Shown: positions 52,269 through 62,040, counted from the stretch's first letter. The stretch: DNA of 64,000 nt from CAYWNA01 sp964459305 (GCA_964459305.1 CAYWNA010000035.1:1-64000); one strand, 5' to 3'. Translations and numbers: made by a program. Notes: generated by a model from the letters alone, not told the origin.

Positions 52269-54101
52269 ATGAACCGATTCTTCTGTGCCTTGCTTGTCTT
52301 GTTTCTGATCTACCCCTGTAACGCTCCCGCGAGGGCTGCGGACAGGCTGAACCTTCTATTGATCACCGTGGACGACATGAGCGCTGACTCGATGGGTGCG
52401 TTCGGCTGCAAGCTGCCTAATACGACACCAAACATGGACCGCCTGGCCAAGGAAGGGCTGCGATTCACGCAGGCACACGTCCAGGTAGGAAACTGTATGC
52501 CGTCGCGGAATGTGATGTGGTCCGGCCGCTACCCGCACAACAACGGCGTCGAAGGCTTCTACCAAGTGAAAGACCCCGGCTATCCGGTGCTGGTGGACCT
52601 GATGAAGGATGCCGGCTACTTCACGGCCATTCGCCACAAGGTATCACACTCGACGCCCTACCATCCCTACGCCTGGGACATGGTCCTCGACACGTTGCCC
52701 GACGGTACGAAGGCACACGTCAAGGACCCGGTGTCCTATGGCGTTTCCACCACGAGAGGCATCGACGCGGCGAAGGCGGAGGGCAAGCCGTTCTGTCTGA
52801 TGATCAACATCGCCGATCCGCACAAGCCGTTTCACGCGCAGGGCCGAACCGGTGAGACCATCCCCGATCCGCACACGCCGTCCCGCGTTCTTGCGGCCGA
52901 CGAGCCGCCGACGCCTGGTTTCTTGTTCGACGATCCGGTGGTGTCGAAAGAGCTGGCCCACTACTACTCGTCGGTGCGGCGGGCCGATGACGGCGTGGGG
53001 CATATCCTGCAATCGCTTCAAGATTCAGGCGAGGCCGACAACACGTTGGTGATGTTCCTTTCCGATCATGGGATGCCGTTGCCATTTGCCAAGACGCAAC
53101 TCTACCATCACAGCACACACACACCGCTCATTGTCCGCTGGCCGGGCATCACAAAGGCCGAATCCGTGGACGACGAGCACATGGTCTCGGCGGTGGATTT
53201 CTTGCCCACGCTGTTGGATGTTGTTGGTGTGGCGCATCCCGACGGCATCGACGGACGATCCTTCGCATCGCTGCTGAAGGGAGAGAAACAGGATGGCCGC
53301 GAAATGGTGATCAAGGAATACAACGAGAATGCGGGCGGCTCGCGCGATCCCATGCGAGCCGTGCAAACAAAACGGCTCCTCTATTTATTCAACCCGTGGT
53401 CCAACGGCGAGCGGGTCATGGCCACGGCGACCACGGGCACGCCAACATACCGTCGCATGGCGGTACTGGCCGAGTCGGACGAGACCATTGCCGCTCGTCA
53501 CGACCTGTACCAGCACCGCGTGGTCGAGGAGTTGTACGACGTGGAAGACGATCCCAATTGCCTGGTGAACCTGATCGACGAACCTGCCCATCAGCAGGAG
53601 CTTGCAGGCCTGCGAGAAGCACTCGAAGCGTGGATGGTCGAGACAGGGGACCACATGCTGGGGGTTTTCCGCAAACGAGACGACCCGGCAGCGCGTGAGG
53701 AGTACGTACAGCAGAAGGAGCGAGAGGCAGACGAGCGGCGTGGCCAGAAGCGCAAAGCGAAAAGGCGGCCGGCCAATGCCCGATCAAAGAAACGAACCGA
53801 CTTGATCGCGCTCGAGATGCCCGAATCCATTTCCGCTGGAACACCGGTCACAGTGAAAGTGCGTCACAAACTGGAGGCGGACTTGGGCGAGCAACTTGTC
53901 CACGTGACTTTGAAAGCCGGCCCGGAAGCCAAACGCGTGGATCGCAAAGTCGTGAAGGTCTCCGGCGAAGGGGTCATCGACGTGACCTTTGATGTTCCCG
54001 CAACCGTACCTGGCAACGTCGTCCAATTCGCAGCGTTCATCGGGGAGGATTACCCCAGCCACAAGCAACACCTCCACACCGAGCCCGTACCGGTGCGCTA
54101 G
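52269..54101 (+). CDS. secreted sulfatase, heparan N-sulfatase-like
   Basis: 610 residues from ATG 52269 with a signal peptide (1-24); an upstream frame adds 99 residues without likeness. LLLITVDDMSADSMGAF gives metal ligands; GNCMPSRNVMWSGRYP contains the C-M-P-S-R site with Cys76 to be converted to formylglycine, the variant typical of heparan N-sulfatase-like members. FLSDHGMPLPFAKTQLYHH is the second site. The tail (about 500-540) is Arg/Lys-rich, then a beta segment. It may desulfate aminosugars. Confidence 0.9.
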   Translation: MNRFFCALLVLFLIYPCNAPARAADRLNLLLITVDDMSADSMGAFGCKLPNTTPNMDRLAKEGLRFTQAHVQVGNCMPSRNVMWSGRYPHNNGVEGFYQVKDPGYPVLVDLMKDAGYFTAIRHKVSHSTPYHPYAWDMVLDTLPDGTKAHVKDPVSYGVSTTRGIDAAKAEGKPFCLMINIADPHKPFHAQGRTGETIPDPHTPSRVLAADEPPTPGFLFDDPVVSKELAHYYSSVRRADDGVGHILQSLQDSGEADNTLVMFLSDHGMPLPFAKTQLYHHSTHTPLIVRWPGITKAESVDDEHMVSAVDFLPTLLDVVGVAHPDGIDGRSFASLLKGEKQDGREMVIKEYNENAGGSRDPMRAVQTKRLLYLFNPWSNGERVMATATTGTPTYRRMAVLAESDETIAARHDLYQHRVVEELYDVEDDPNCLVNLIDEPAHQQELAGLREALEAWMVETGDHMLGVFRKRDDPAAREEYVQQKEREADERRGQKRKAKRRPANARSKKRTDLIALEMPESISAGTPVTVKVRHKLEADLGEQLVHVTLKAGPEAKRVDRKVVKVSGEGVIDVTFDVPATVPGNVVQFAAFIGEDYPSHKQHLHTEPVPVR

Positions 54102-54139
54102 TCTAACCGCGGGGTTTGACCGTCGTTTCGTGTGAGTAA

Positions 54140-54530
54140 CGTCATCGGCGACGTACGGCGGTGGAAACGAGCCGTGCGTATCGCAATAGTTCAGCAGTGC
54201 TAGGGAGATGTTCTTGAGGTTGTTGTTGCACGAAGAACGTACGGGCCTGTGCTGCAGGATGTGTAGGACCGGCATGAGCAGGCAAGAGGAGAAAAAGAGC
54301 AAAGCGATGGGTGCCAATATCTCCCACAACTTCCTTCGCCACACTCCCGCGACAAAGGCCAGGGCCAGCAGCACGAACCAGCAGTACACCACACCGACAC
54401 GGCCGAACTGCGAGCAGAGCCCAACCACGACACAGAACAGCAGGATCGTGCCCAGCAACGCCTTCAAGCCAAACTGGAACGGAGGCGACCGCTCAGGCTT
54501 TGAACATCCATTGGGACGATCGCGAGTCAT
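54140..54530 (-). pseudogene. DUF1559-like gene, 3' end lost under the sulfatase
   Basis: About 130 codons from ATG 54530: PPFQFGLKALLGTILLFCVV is the planctomycete QFxLRxLL leader with a membrane helix, a second and third helix follow, then CNNNLKNISLALLNYCDTHG and SFPPPYVADD, the start of a DUF1559-like domain. After that the open frame runs into the antisense of the sulfatase (to 53784) and loses family likeness. The gene has lost its 3' part at about 54140. Confidence 0.65.
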
Positions 54531-54724
54531 CGAAAACGCTCTTCATTGGTAAAGCGACCGGCCGCCAGACGCACCGATACCCAACGGAAACGCAATCATT
54601 ATCCACGCGCGTAGTAGTGCATTGTTCATGACGCCAACCTTTTTTTGATCATCCGTTATGATACACTAGACTGTGGTTGCATGGCACAAAAGATCTCGCA
54701 TTCTCTGGCAATGAGGTGTTGCCC

Positions 54725-55135
54725 ATGTCATCGGAAACCTTGACACTGGACATTCCTGGCCCGCTCTACGAGCAACTCAAGCAACGAGCCGAGCAGACGC
54801 AGCGGTCTGTTGCGGAGGAGACCCTGGAGGTGCTGGCGACGGCTGTGCCGCCGGACGGGGCTTTACCGGCAGATCTTTCGGAAGCGGCCGAGTCGTTGAA
54901 ACTGCTGGATGACGCGGCCCTATGGGAAAATACTCGGGAGCGGCTTCCGGATGATGTAAGCGCCCAGTTGGAAGCACTTCACCACAAGAGACAGCGAGAG
55001 GGCTTGACAGAGGTCGAGTCCCGAAAGCTGGCCGAGTTGGTACGCCAGTACGAACGGCAGATGTTGCTGCGGGCTAAGGCGGTAGCGTTGCTGAGAGAGC
55101 GCGGACACGATGTCAGCGGACTGGTCACGTCATGA
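54725..55135 (+). CDS. antitoxin-like protein, partner of HNH endonuclease
   Basis: 136 residues from ATG 54725. ETLTLDIPGPLYEQLKQRAE is a ribbon-helix-helix-like start, then LPADLSEAAESLKLLDDAAL and LEALHHKRQREGLTEVE, a sequence type that in cyanobacteria and planctomycetes precedes an HNH endonuclease gene. Here the next gene is reduced to a relic at 55132-55219, so this is an orphan. A regulatory or immunity role is inferred only from the family context. Confidence 0.7.
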   Translation: MSSETLTLDIPGPLYEQLKQRAEQTQRSVAEETLEVLATAVPPDGALPADLSEAAESLKLLDDAALWENTRERLPDDVSAQLEALHHKRQREGLTEVESRKLAELVRQYERQMLLRAKAVALLRERGHDVSGLVTS

Positions 55136-55219
55136 GCTGGCGCTGAATTGAACCGTCCTTCTTTGGTCAAGGCGAGGCAACTGTGGGCCGCAGTCGGTTG
55201 GCATCCTCCTGGGGATTGA
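55132..55219 (+). pseudogene. HNH endonuclease remnant (internal deletion)
   Basis: The start ATG at 55132 overlaps the stop of the antitoxin-like gene (ATGA), then MSWR and a stop. From 55148 a shifted frame reads LNRPSLVKARQLWAAVGWHP and PGD, ending at 55219, which is the normal C-terminus of the HNH partner. Almost the whole enzyme, including the HNH site, is missing. Confidence 0.7.
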
Positions 55220-55359
55220 CCTGGCTTTTCGATTGACCGCCTCATGAGACTGGATCATTCAACATCTCTTCCGTCGCAATCATTTCTCCGGTTTTGTTGA
55301 CTCGCAGTGTCTCGACTCGTCATAATGCTCCGCATGATCATCATTTGGAGGAGGAGGTT

Positions 55360-58300
55360 ATGAACATGAGCCCGGGTGAAGTTGAGAACAGGACGTGGAT
55401 ATTGGCAGCGGTTGTCGGCATTGTTGTCGGCGCGGGTGCCGTGGAGCGATGCGCGGCTGATGCACCGGCCGGCCAATCAGAATCGCTCGCGGGCCTGCTC
55501 GATGCGCCGCTGCTTTTTGCCAAGCGGCATTCGTATGTGGGCATTCATATCTACGACACGTTCTACAAATGGAAGCCGGGTGGTGGGATCTACGTGATCG
55601 AGAATCCCAGCGACCCGCCGGAGAAGCGCAGGATCCGGGCCGTGATCGATCCGACGACCCCGGAGACGCTCGGTGAAGGCATTTACAGTGATCCTGAGCT
55701 CTCGTGGGATGCGAAGCGACTGCTGTTCTGCTTTAAGGGCGAAGCCCTGGGTTCGACCAGCATCTACGAAATCGGCATCGACGGCTCGGGCTTGCGGCGG
55801 CTGACCGACCCACGTTCTTTCTGCTCGGACTATCGCGGTTCGCATGGCGGTGTGCACGATGTAAGTCCCGCCTATTTGCCCGACGGCCGAATTGTCTTCA
55901 CTGCGACCCGGAAACATGGTTTGGTGCCCTGCGCCAACGAAGGGGTCGATATTCTGCACATGATGAACGCCGATGGCACGGACATCCATACGGTTTCGGT
56001 CAACAACGTCAATGAATTCGATCCTTGCGTCCTGCCCGATGGGCGGATCCTTCAAGGCCGCTGGGAGTACGTCGACAAGACGGCTCTGACGCAGCAGAGC
56101 CTTTGGACGATCTTCCCGGATGGCACGAATGAGACGGCGTTGTTTGCCAACAACATGGTCCACCCGGAGGCAACGCTGGACGCCCGGCCGGTACCCGGTT
56201 CGCCGCATCTGATTGCCACTTCGTTCACTCGGCACAATGCGCCGCCGCGAGGAACAATCGCAATGATCGATACGCGATTGGGCAAGAACAGCCCGGGCGC
56301 CATCACCAACTTCGAGTCTCCCGACGATCCGACGTTTGATCGGGGCGACTCGTGCGACCCCTGGCCGCTATCGGGAGATGTGATTCTCTTCAGTGGCAGG
56401 CCCGCGGGTCAGCAGTTCAACGCCATCGAGCTCATGGATCGGCATGGCCGGCGCGAAGTGTTTCATGCCGAACCGGATATCTGTTGTCATTCGCCCATGC
56501 TGGTCAAGCCCAGGCCGCGGCCGCCGATCATCCCCGCGGGCACGCGCCCAGAAACCCAGACGGGCCGGTTGTACGTCCAGGACGTGTACGACGGCCTGAC
56601 GGGTGTGGAGCGTGGCGAGGTGAAATGGCTGCGCGTCATCGAAGAAACGTCGCGCACCAGCGCCACACCGGGCGGAGCGATGAACCAGACGTTTCTGGTC
56701 AGCGCCATTTTGGCCTTCAGCGTAAAAAACTACCTGGGGATCGTTCCCGTCGAGCCGGATGGTTCGGCCTATTTCGAGGTTCCGTCCGGAAGGGCTTTGT
56801 ATCTCCAGGCTCTTGACGGCGAAGGACGGTTGGTTCAGAGCATGCGGACGTTTGTCCAGGCCGCGCCGGGGGTAACTCGCTCATGTATCGGCTGTCATGA
56901 ACACAAATACCATACGCCGGCCAACGCGGGAGACAAGATGGCGGTTTCGCGCAATCCGGTTCGCCTCAAGCCGGAATCGTGGGGCAATGGGTTTGTCGAC
57001 TATCCCACCATGATTCAGCCGATATTGGACAAGCACTGCGTCCGTTGCCATGGGGGCGAAGAAGGTATCGCCGCAGGGATGGATCTTTCCGGCGGTTGGA
57101 CCGAGTATTTCAACATCAGCTACGAGAACTTCGTCACTCGACGGGAGACCCAGCTGACCGCCTACTGGATCTCTGGAATCGACTGCATGAACGGCACTTC
57201 GCGATGGTCCGCTCAGATCTTTCCGCCTCGATCGCATGGTTCCGGCGCTGCGCCGCTGGCCGAAGTACTGGTCAGCGGCCACGACGGGCACATCCCGGAC
57301 CTTTCACGCCGCGAACGCGATCTGATCATGGCTTGGATCGATACCAACGGCCTCTACCATGGAACATGGGACTACTCGGATCACGGTTGTCGAATCCAAG
57401 CGTGGACCGATGTCCAGAACGCCCTGATCGGGAAAATGCATGCGGCTGGATGTGTACGGTGCCATGCACACAACGGGCAAGTTGCGCGGTTCGAGAACGA
57501 CTGGTTCAACCTCGAACGTCCGGAACTGAGCCGGATTCTGCGCGCACCGCTGGCCGAGGGCACACCAGGCTTGGGCTTGGGACAGTGCCGCGATCAGAAG
57601 GTCGATCCGAGCCGTCAGCGCATCCACATTTTGCGCACAGGCAACTATGTCCACGCGGACCTGCCGCTGGAGTCCTTCGCACCGCAACCGCTGCCTCCGC
57701 CGAACACCGAAGGCGAGCCGGTCGTCACCTTTGCGTCGACCGAAGACCAGCATTATCAAGCCATGCTGGCCATCATTCGAGATGGACGCCGCAGTGCCCT
57801 GGCTGCTCCGCGCTCCGACATGCCCGGGGCGGAAATCAATCCAGGGATCTGCCGAACGTGCTTGCCTCCGCTGTTGCCCGACACGCCGCCGGATCTTGAG
57901 GCGAGCATCGATCGCGAGAGCATTGTCCACTTGTCTTGGGAACGTTCCGCCGAGACGATTGGATTGGAGGCCGAGGTGCACCGCGGTGCGCAGCCTGATT
58001 TTGCTCCCAGCGATGAGACGCTGCTGGCAACGACCAGCCTGTTTCAACACACCGACGTGGAAGCCTCGGAAGGTCCGCAGCATTATGCCGTTGTCCTGCT
58101 TTCGCCCATGGATCGTAGCGAGCCGGTGCGAACGACCATCATCGTCCCGCCGTTGCCAGAGCCGCCGACTCCGACAGGTCTTGCGGCCACGCCGGCTCCC
58201 GGCCGGGTCGACCTGCGGTGGCAAGAGGACGATGGCATCTCCCTCCGATACCACGTCTACCGTGCGCCGGGCGGCAGCAGTGATTTCCAGCGACTGACCG

Positions 58301-59046
58301 CCGAGCCCACGGCCGAGCTACGGTACTGCGATGTGGGGTCGGCTGCAGGTGCCGAGTTCGCTTACACGGTGCGGGCGGTTAATCGGCGCGACATGGAGGG
58401 TCCTCCGTCCAGTGCCGTGGTGGCCGCTGCGCTGCCCGAGGTTCGCGAACCAGTATTCGTCGCCAACTTCACGGAAAACGCAGACGCCGCACTTTACGGT
58501 GGCAGCACAGCCAAAGGAACTCCGCACGCGAAGGTCCAAATCGCGGACGCCGCATTGGATTTGCGCGGGGGCGGATATGTCACGTTCGGCCATCGGCCTG
58601 AGTTCGACTTGGACAGGCGGCTGACGGTCGAGTTCTGGGTGAACTTCACGCAAGAGACCCAAATGCCGGTGATCGTCAGTTGTGGCCACTGGCGGCACGC
58701 TGGCTGGTTCCTGCAGCGGATCGGAGCCGGATGGCGGTGGCACGTGGGCGGTATCGACTGCGACGGCGGCAAACCGGCGCCCGGTCGTTGGACTCAATTG
58801 GTGGGGACTTTCGACGGACGCGACACGCGGCTGTACCAGGACGGTCATCAGGTGGCTCAGAAAGCCGGCGCGGCCAACCCATTGCCTTGGAGCGGCCCGC
58901 TTCACGTGGGGCAATACAGCGGAGGACCGTCTGCACCCTACCAAGTCAACGGTTGGATCTCCGGCGTGAAAATATACAACCGCACCATGACCGCCGAGGA
59001 CGTGGCAACCGCATTTCAAAACAAACCTGCGCCAAGCGAGCTTTAG
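55360..59046 (+). CDS. three-heme propeller protein with FN3 and LamG domains
   Basis: 1228 residues from ATG 55360, just after GAGGAGG; a longer frame adds 22 residues. An N-terminal membrane-like segment is likely a signal. A TolB/WD40-like propeller follows: YSDPELSWDAKRLLFCF and RRLTDPRSFCSDYRGSHGG. Three c-type heme sites are present: CIGCH (509), CVRCH (560) and CVRCH (698), the first within a segment similar to hydrazine-synthase alpha-like proteins common in planctomycetes. The C-terminus has a fibronectin III-like part and a LamG jelly roll. The role is likely periplasmic electron transfer or binding; anammox activity is not implied. Confidence 0.75.
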   Translation: MNMSPGEVENRTWILAAVVGIVVGAGAVERCAADAPAGQSESLAGLLDAPLLFAKRHSYVGIHIYDTFYKWKPGGGIYVIENPSDPPEKRRIRAVIDPTTPETLGEGIYSDPELSWDAKRLLFCFKGEALGSTSIYEIGIDGSGLRRLTDPRSFCSDYRGSHGGVHDVSPAYLPDGRIVFTATRKHGLVPCANEGVDILHMMNADGTDIHTVSVNNVNEFDPCVLPDGRILQGRWEYVDKTALTQQSLWTIFPDGTNETALFANNMVHPEATLDARPVPGSPHLIATSFTRHNAPPRGTIAMIDTRLGKNSPGAITNFESPDDPTFDRGDSCDPWPLSGDVILFSGRPAGQQFNAIELMDRHGRREVFHAEPDICCHSPMLVKPRPRPPIIPAGTRPETQTGRLYVQDVYDGLTGVERGEVKWLRVIEETSRTSATPGGAMNQTFLVSAILAFSVKNYLGIVPVEPDGSAYFEVPSGRALYLQALDGEGRLVQSMRTFVQAAPGVTRSCIGCHEHKYHTPANAGDKMAVSRNPVRLKPESWGNGFVDYPTMIQPILDKHCVRCHGGEEGIAAGMDLSGGWTEYFNISYENFVTRRETQLTAYWISGIDCMNGTSRWSAQIFPPRSHGSGAAPLAEVLVSGHDGHIPDLSRRERDLIMAWIDTNGLYHGTWDYSDHGCRIQAWTDVQNALIGKMHAAGCVRCHAHNGQVARFENDWFNLERPELSRILRAPLAEGTPGLGLGQCRDQKVDPSRQRIHILRTGNYVHADLPLESFAPQPLPPPNTEGEPVVTFASTEDQHYQAMLAIIRDGRRSALAAPRSDMPGAEINPGICRTCLPPLLPDTPPDLEASIDRESIVHLSWERSAETIGLEAEVHRGAQPDFAPSDETLLATTSLFQHTDVEASEGPQHYAVVLLSPMDRSEPVRTTIIVPPLPEPPTPTGLAATPAPGRVDLRWQEDDGISLRYHVYRAPGGSSDFQRLTAEPTAELRYCDVGSAAGAEFAYTVRAVNRRDMEGPPSSAVVAAALPEVREPVFVANFTENADAALYGGSTAKGTPHAKVQIADAALDLRGGGYVTFGHRPEFDLDRRLTVEFWVNFTQETQMPVIVSCGHWRHAGWFLQRIGAGWRWHVGGIDCDGGKPAPGRWTQLVGTFDGRDTRLYQDGHQVAQKAGAANPLPWSGPLHVGQYSGGPSAPYQVNGWISGVKIYNRTMTAEDVATAFQNKPAPSEL

Positions 59047-59136
59047 CCCGGACCATGGTCGTACTGCACGCTTATCCTCAAGACACGGCGGATTGGGTAG
59101 TGTTGCACGGATGGCGCGGTGGAGGGTGCATTGGCT

Positions 59137-59216
59137 CGTTTAACCGCAAGCCGGAGGCGTGCGCGAATGGGCATGGCCAGCGGATTACGCGCACGCCTCC
59201 GGCTTGCGGTTAAACG
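59137..59216. repeat. perfect 29-bp inverted repeat
   Basis: Arms 59137-59165 and 59188-59216 are exact reverse complements with a 22-nt spacer. It is downstream of the propeller gene and may end its transcript. The motif TAACCGCAAGCCGGAGGCGT looks like a dispersed repeat. Confidence 0.92.
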
Positions 59217-59270
59217 ATATGAAACGCTTCAAGAATCGCGTGGTTGTTCTGTTGGCGTTTCTATCGCGAG

Positions 59271-59819
59271 TCACGACGAACGGGGTTGAGTGAACGCTCG
59301 ACTTGGTGCGTCGTGGCTGTAGGCTCCCACTCGCCATTGGCCGTCCTCCTCCTTGAAGAACGTGACCTCGACAAACCGCAGAATCCGTATCGGGCCATCT
59401 CTTGTGCTGAGCACGACAAGCACATTGAACCTGGCTATCGCCTTTGGAGGAATGTGATCCGGAAGGACCTCGATCCGGAGATTTCGTTTGATGTCGATTT
59501 CGTGGAACCTGTACTGCCGAAGCTCGGTTCTGGCGTGATCGCGAACCTCCGGCGCTCCGGAATACGCGTACTGGAAGGCTGCCTCAATCTCGTTGCGTTC
59601 TACCAAATCCGCAATTTCGTGCAGCGCCACGGTTATCTGCTCGCGGTCCGTGACGACGACTCGTTCTAGAACTACGGCGCCCACGGTCAGCAGAACCGCA
59701 GCGATCGTCAGGTACAGCAGCCACTTCTGACCCGTCCGCAACCAGCCACTGCCCAGCATCGCCGCCGTCAAGCCGCCGATCAGCACCGAGGGGAGTGGAT
59801 TCTCCAGTATCCAATCCAT
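59271..59819 (-). CDS. membrane-anchored protein with NTF2-like domain
   Basis: 182 residues: two membrane helices at about 8-26 and 33-51 (WLLYLTIAAVLLTVGAVVL), then a soluble part with ALHEIADLVERNEIEAAFQY and RFVEVTFFKEEDGQWRVGAY, resembling a NTF2-like cone fold. No catalytic residues are seen. It precedes the HtrA-like gene on the plus-side coordinate and is 17 bp from it, on the same strand, downstream in transcription. A joint transcript with the protease is likely. Confidence 0.65.
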   Translation of the reverse strand: MDWILENPLPSVLIGGLTAAMLGSGWLRTGQKWLLYLTIAAVLLTVGAVVLERVVVTDREQITVALHEIADLVERNEIEAAFQYAYSGAPEVRDHARTELRQYRFHEIDIKRNLRIEVLPDHIPPKAIARFNVLVVLSTRDGPIRILRFVEVTFFKEEDGQWRVGAYSHDAPSRAFTQPRSS

Positions 59820-59836
59820 CTTTGTCTCAGGTCCAT

Positions 59837-61126
59837 CTACGAATCCACAAGTGCCGGACGTTCGGCAACCGAAACCGTCAGCGAAATCCTGCGACCGCCC
59901 CGTAACACAACCATCGTCGCCGAGGTGCCAGTATCCGTCATCGCCACCAAACGAATCAATTCGGCCGGTTTATTGATCGGCGTTCCGTTCCAGCTCAAAA
60001 CAATGTCGCCGACCCGGATTCCCGCATCTCGCGCGGGGCATGGTATGTCGGCTTCGTCGACTACGCGTGCGACGAAGGCGCCATTCATGTCCGACAGGCC
60101 GTATCTGAGTATGTCTTCCTCGTCGACCTCTCTGAGTTGGACGCCCAACCAGCCTCGCGCGACTTGACCCGAGGTTTTCAGACGTTGATATACATTCTTG
60201 GCAACGCTGCTGGGGATGGCAAAGCTGACACCCTGATACGATTCGCCAAGAATCGCGGTGTTGATGCCGATCACACGTCCGTGGGCATCGACCAGCGGGC
60301 CACCGCTGTTGCCCGGGTTCACCGCGGCATCGGTCTGAAGGCAGTCCTGATACACTTCGCCCGCCATACCGGATCGATGCTTGGCGCTGAGAATGCCGAA
60401 CGTGATCGTCCTCTGCAAACCAAACGGGCTTCCGACGGCCCACACCAACGCGCCGACCTCCAAATCGTCGCTGTCACCCCACTCGGCGGCAACCAGGTCA
60501 TCACCTTCGATCTTCAATACCGCCAAGTCGGTCAGCGCATCGACACCGGCGATTTGAGCCGATAGGAAGCGTCCATCGCTGAGCGAGACTTGTATGTCTC
60601 TCGCACCAAGGACAACGTGGTAGTTTGTCACGATGTAGCCCTGCGGGTCGATAATGACGCCGGACCCTTGTCCCCGCAACTCTCGACGTTGCTGACCGAA
60701 CAGTTGGGCGAACTCGTTTGGTAACTCCCGTTCATTCACGCTGCGAACGTTGATGTGAACGACACTGGGCCCAACCTGCTGTGAGACCATCTGGTACGCC
60801 TTCGATAGACTATCCAGCGGTATCTCCTTCAGGCCCACCGTGGCGATATCGTACTCGGCCTGTTGCCGACCGCGAGTGATTGCGTAGTGGTACCGCTCCA
60901 GTAAGTACGGAATCATGTACTGAAGGATCAGCAATAGGGCTATCAAGAACAAGACCCGCGACACGGTAACAAACGGGGTGTACGTACTAGGCGCACTCCG
61001 GGCGGGTTGCCTGCGCGGTTCGGCAGACACGATGAGGAGTCCAGGGTCCGTACCCTGCGGCGAGGGGGGGTTTTCCGGCGGAAGCGGTGGCGGAACGGGC
61101 TCGGGCGAGAAAGAGGACTCTTGCAT
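59837..61126 (-). CDS. HtrA/Deg-type serine protease with PDZ
   Basis: 429 residues from ATG 61126 (MQESSFSPEP); an upstream in-frame start adds 69 unlikely residues. A Pro-rich N-terminus leads to a membrane helix at about 54-75, placing the protease outside the membrane. The catalytic triad is His in TNYHVVLG (about 168), Asp in ALTDLAVL (about 198) and Ser in NPGNSGGPL (about 273). One PDZ domain follows, with RGWLGVQLREV and GDIVLSWNG. It should degrade or refold damaged envelope proteins. It overlaps nothing; aat is divergent. Confidence 0.93.
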   Translation of the reverse strand: MQESSFSPEPVPPPLPPENPPSPQGTDPGLLIVSAEPRRQPARSAPSTYTPFVTVSRVLFLIALLLILQYMIPYLLERYHYAITRGRQQAEYDIATVGLKEIPLDSLSKAYQMVSQQVGPSVVHINVRSVNERELPNEFAQLFGQQRRELRGQGSGVIIDPQGYIVTNYHVVLGARDIQVSLSDGRFLSAQIAGVDALTDLAVLKIEGDDLVAAEWGDSDDLEVGALVWAVGSPFGLQRTITFGILSAKHRSGMAGEVYQDCLQTDAAVNPGNSGGPLVDAHGRVIGINTAILGESYQGVSFAIPSSVAKNVYQRLKTSGQVARGWLGVQLREVDEEDILRYGLSDMNGAFVARVVDEADIPCPARDAGIRVGDIVLSWNGTPINKPAELIRLVAMTDTGTSATMVVLRGGRRISLTVSVAERPALVDS

Positions 61127-61359
61127 GGCGAATCGGCTCGACTGGTGACGAGGCGAGGGCCGTGGCACAACGGCCAGCAAGCCCACAACAACCACATTAT
61201 ACCCCACTCGGCCGAGTCTGTCGTTGGAGTACAGCCTTCGGGCCGGAAGAAGGCAGGTCCGACGCATATGTCGAGGCCAGCGTGACACATGTGTCGGCTT
61301 TGGAAAGAAAAAAGGCTGAAGCCTGGACTCCAACCGGGACTATTCGGTACGATTCAGGC

Positions 61360-62040
61360 ATGCCTGATGCTCTTGAGCCGCCCCGCTTTCCACCCGTTTG
61401 GAACGCCCGCGCCGATGGCTTATTGATGCTTGGCGGCCAGTTGACGACGGACTGGCTGCTGGCCGCGTACCGCCAAGGGATCTTTCCTTGGCCACTCTCT
61501 GACGGCCATGCCCATGTTCTGGCCTGGTTCAGCCCCGACCCAAGAGCGGTTCTGGAGCTGGACAGCCTCCACGTATCGCGAAGACTGCGTCGTCGCTTGC
61601 GAAGCGGTCAGTTTCAAGTCTCCTTCGACACCGATTTTGCGGCCGTGGTCGCTGGATGCGCCAAGCCGCGCGGCCCCGATGATGACACGTGGATCACACC
61701 GGCCATGGCGGCGGCGTACGGGCGACTTCACGAAATTGGATACGCCCACAGCGTCGAAGTCTGGCAACAAGGCGAGTTGGTTGGCGGATTGTATGGAGTC
61801 GCATTGGGAGGTTTCTTCTCTGGCGAATCGATGTTTTGCCGCGAACGCGACGCCTCGAAGGTAGCACTGGCGTACTTGGTCGACCGTCTGCAGGAGCGAC
61901 GTTTCGTTTTGTTCGACGTTCAACAGACGACGCCCCATCTGCGGAGCATGGGAGCGACGGAAATTTCACGTCACGAATTTCTGTCTCGTCTGAAGAAATC
62001 CCTGGATCAGCCGGTGTCCCTCTCGTTGATGCAACGCTAG
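61360..62040 (+). CDS. aat: leucyl/phenylalanyl-tRNA-protein transferase
   Basis: 226 residues from ATG 61360; a longer frame overlaps the protease start. It moves Leu or Phe from tRNA to N-terminal Lys/Arg of proteins, marking them for ClpAP via the N-end rule. Seen: GLLMLGGQLTTDWLLAAYRQ, GIFPWPL, WFSPDPRAVL, ELVGGLYGVALGGFFSGESMF and DVQQTTPHLRSMGA, all family hallmarks. Cytoplasmic. It is divergent from the HtrA gene and upstream of the lipoprotein. Confidence 0.97.
   Translation: MPDALEPPRFPPVWNARADGLLMLGGQLTTDWLLAAYRQGIFPWPLSDGHAHVLAWFSPDPRAVLELDSLHVSRRLRRRLRSGQFQVSFDTDFAAVVAGCAKPRGPDDDTWITPAMAAAYGRLHEIGYAHSVEVWQQGELVGGLYGVALGGFFSGESMFCRERDASKVALAYLVDRLQERRFVLFDVQQTTPHLRSMGATEISRHEFLSRLKKSLDQPVSLSLMQR

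Noticed and set aside
55360..59046. Anammox hydrazine synthase
   Set aside because: No hydrazine synthase beta/gamma or hydrazine dehydrogenase genes nearby and the heme-site layout and FN3/LamG tail differ; family likeness only.
59219..59293. Short frame starting MKRFKNRVVVLLAFLS
   Set aside because: Resembles the beginning of a signal peptide but stops after 24 codons; no support as a gene.
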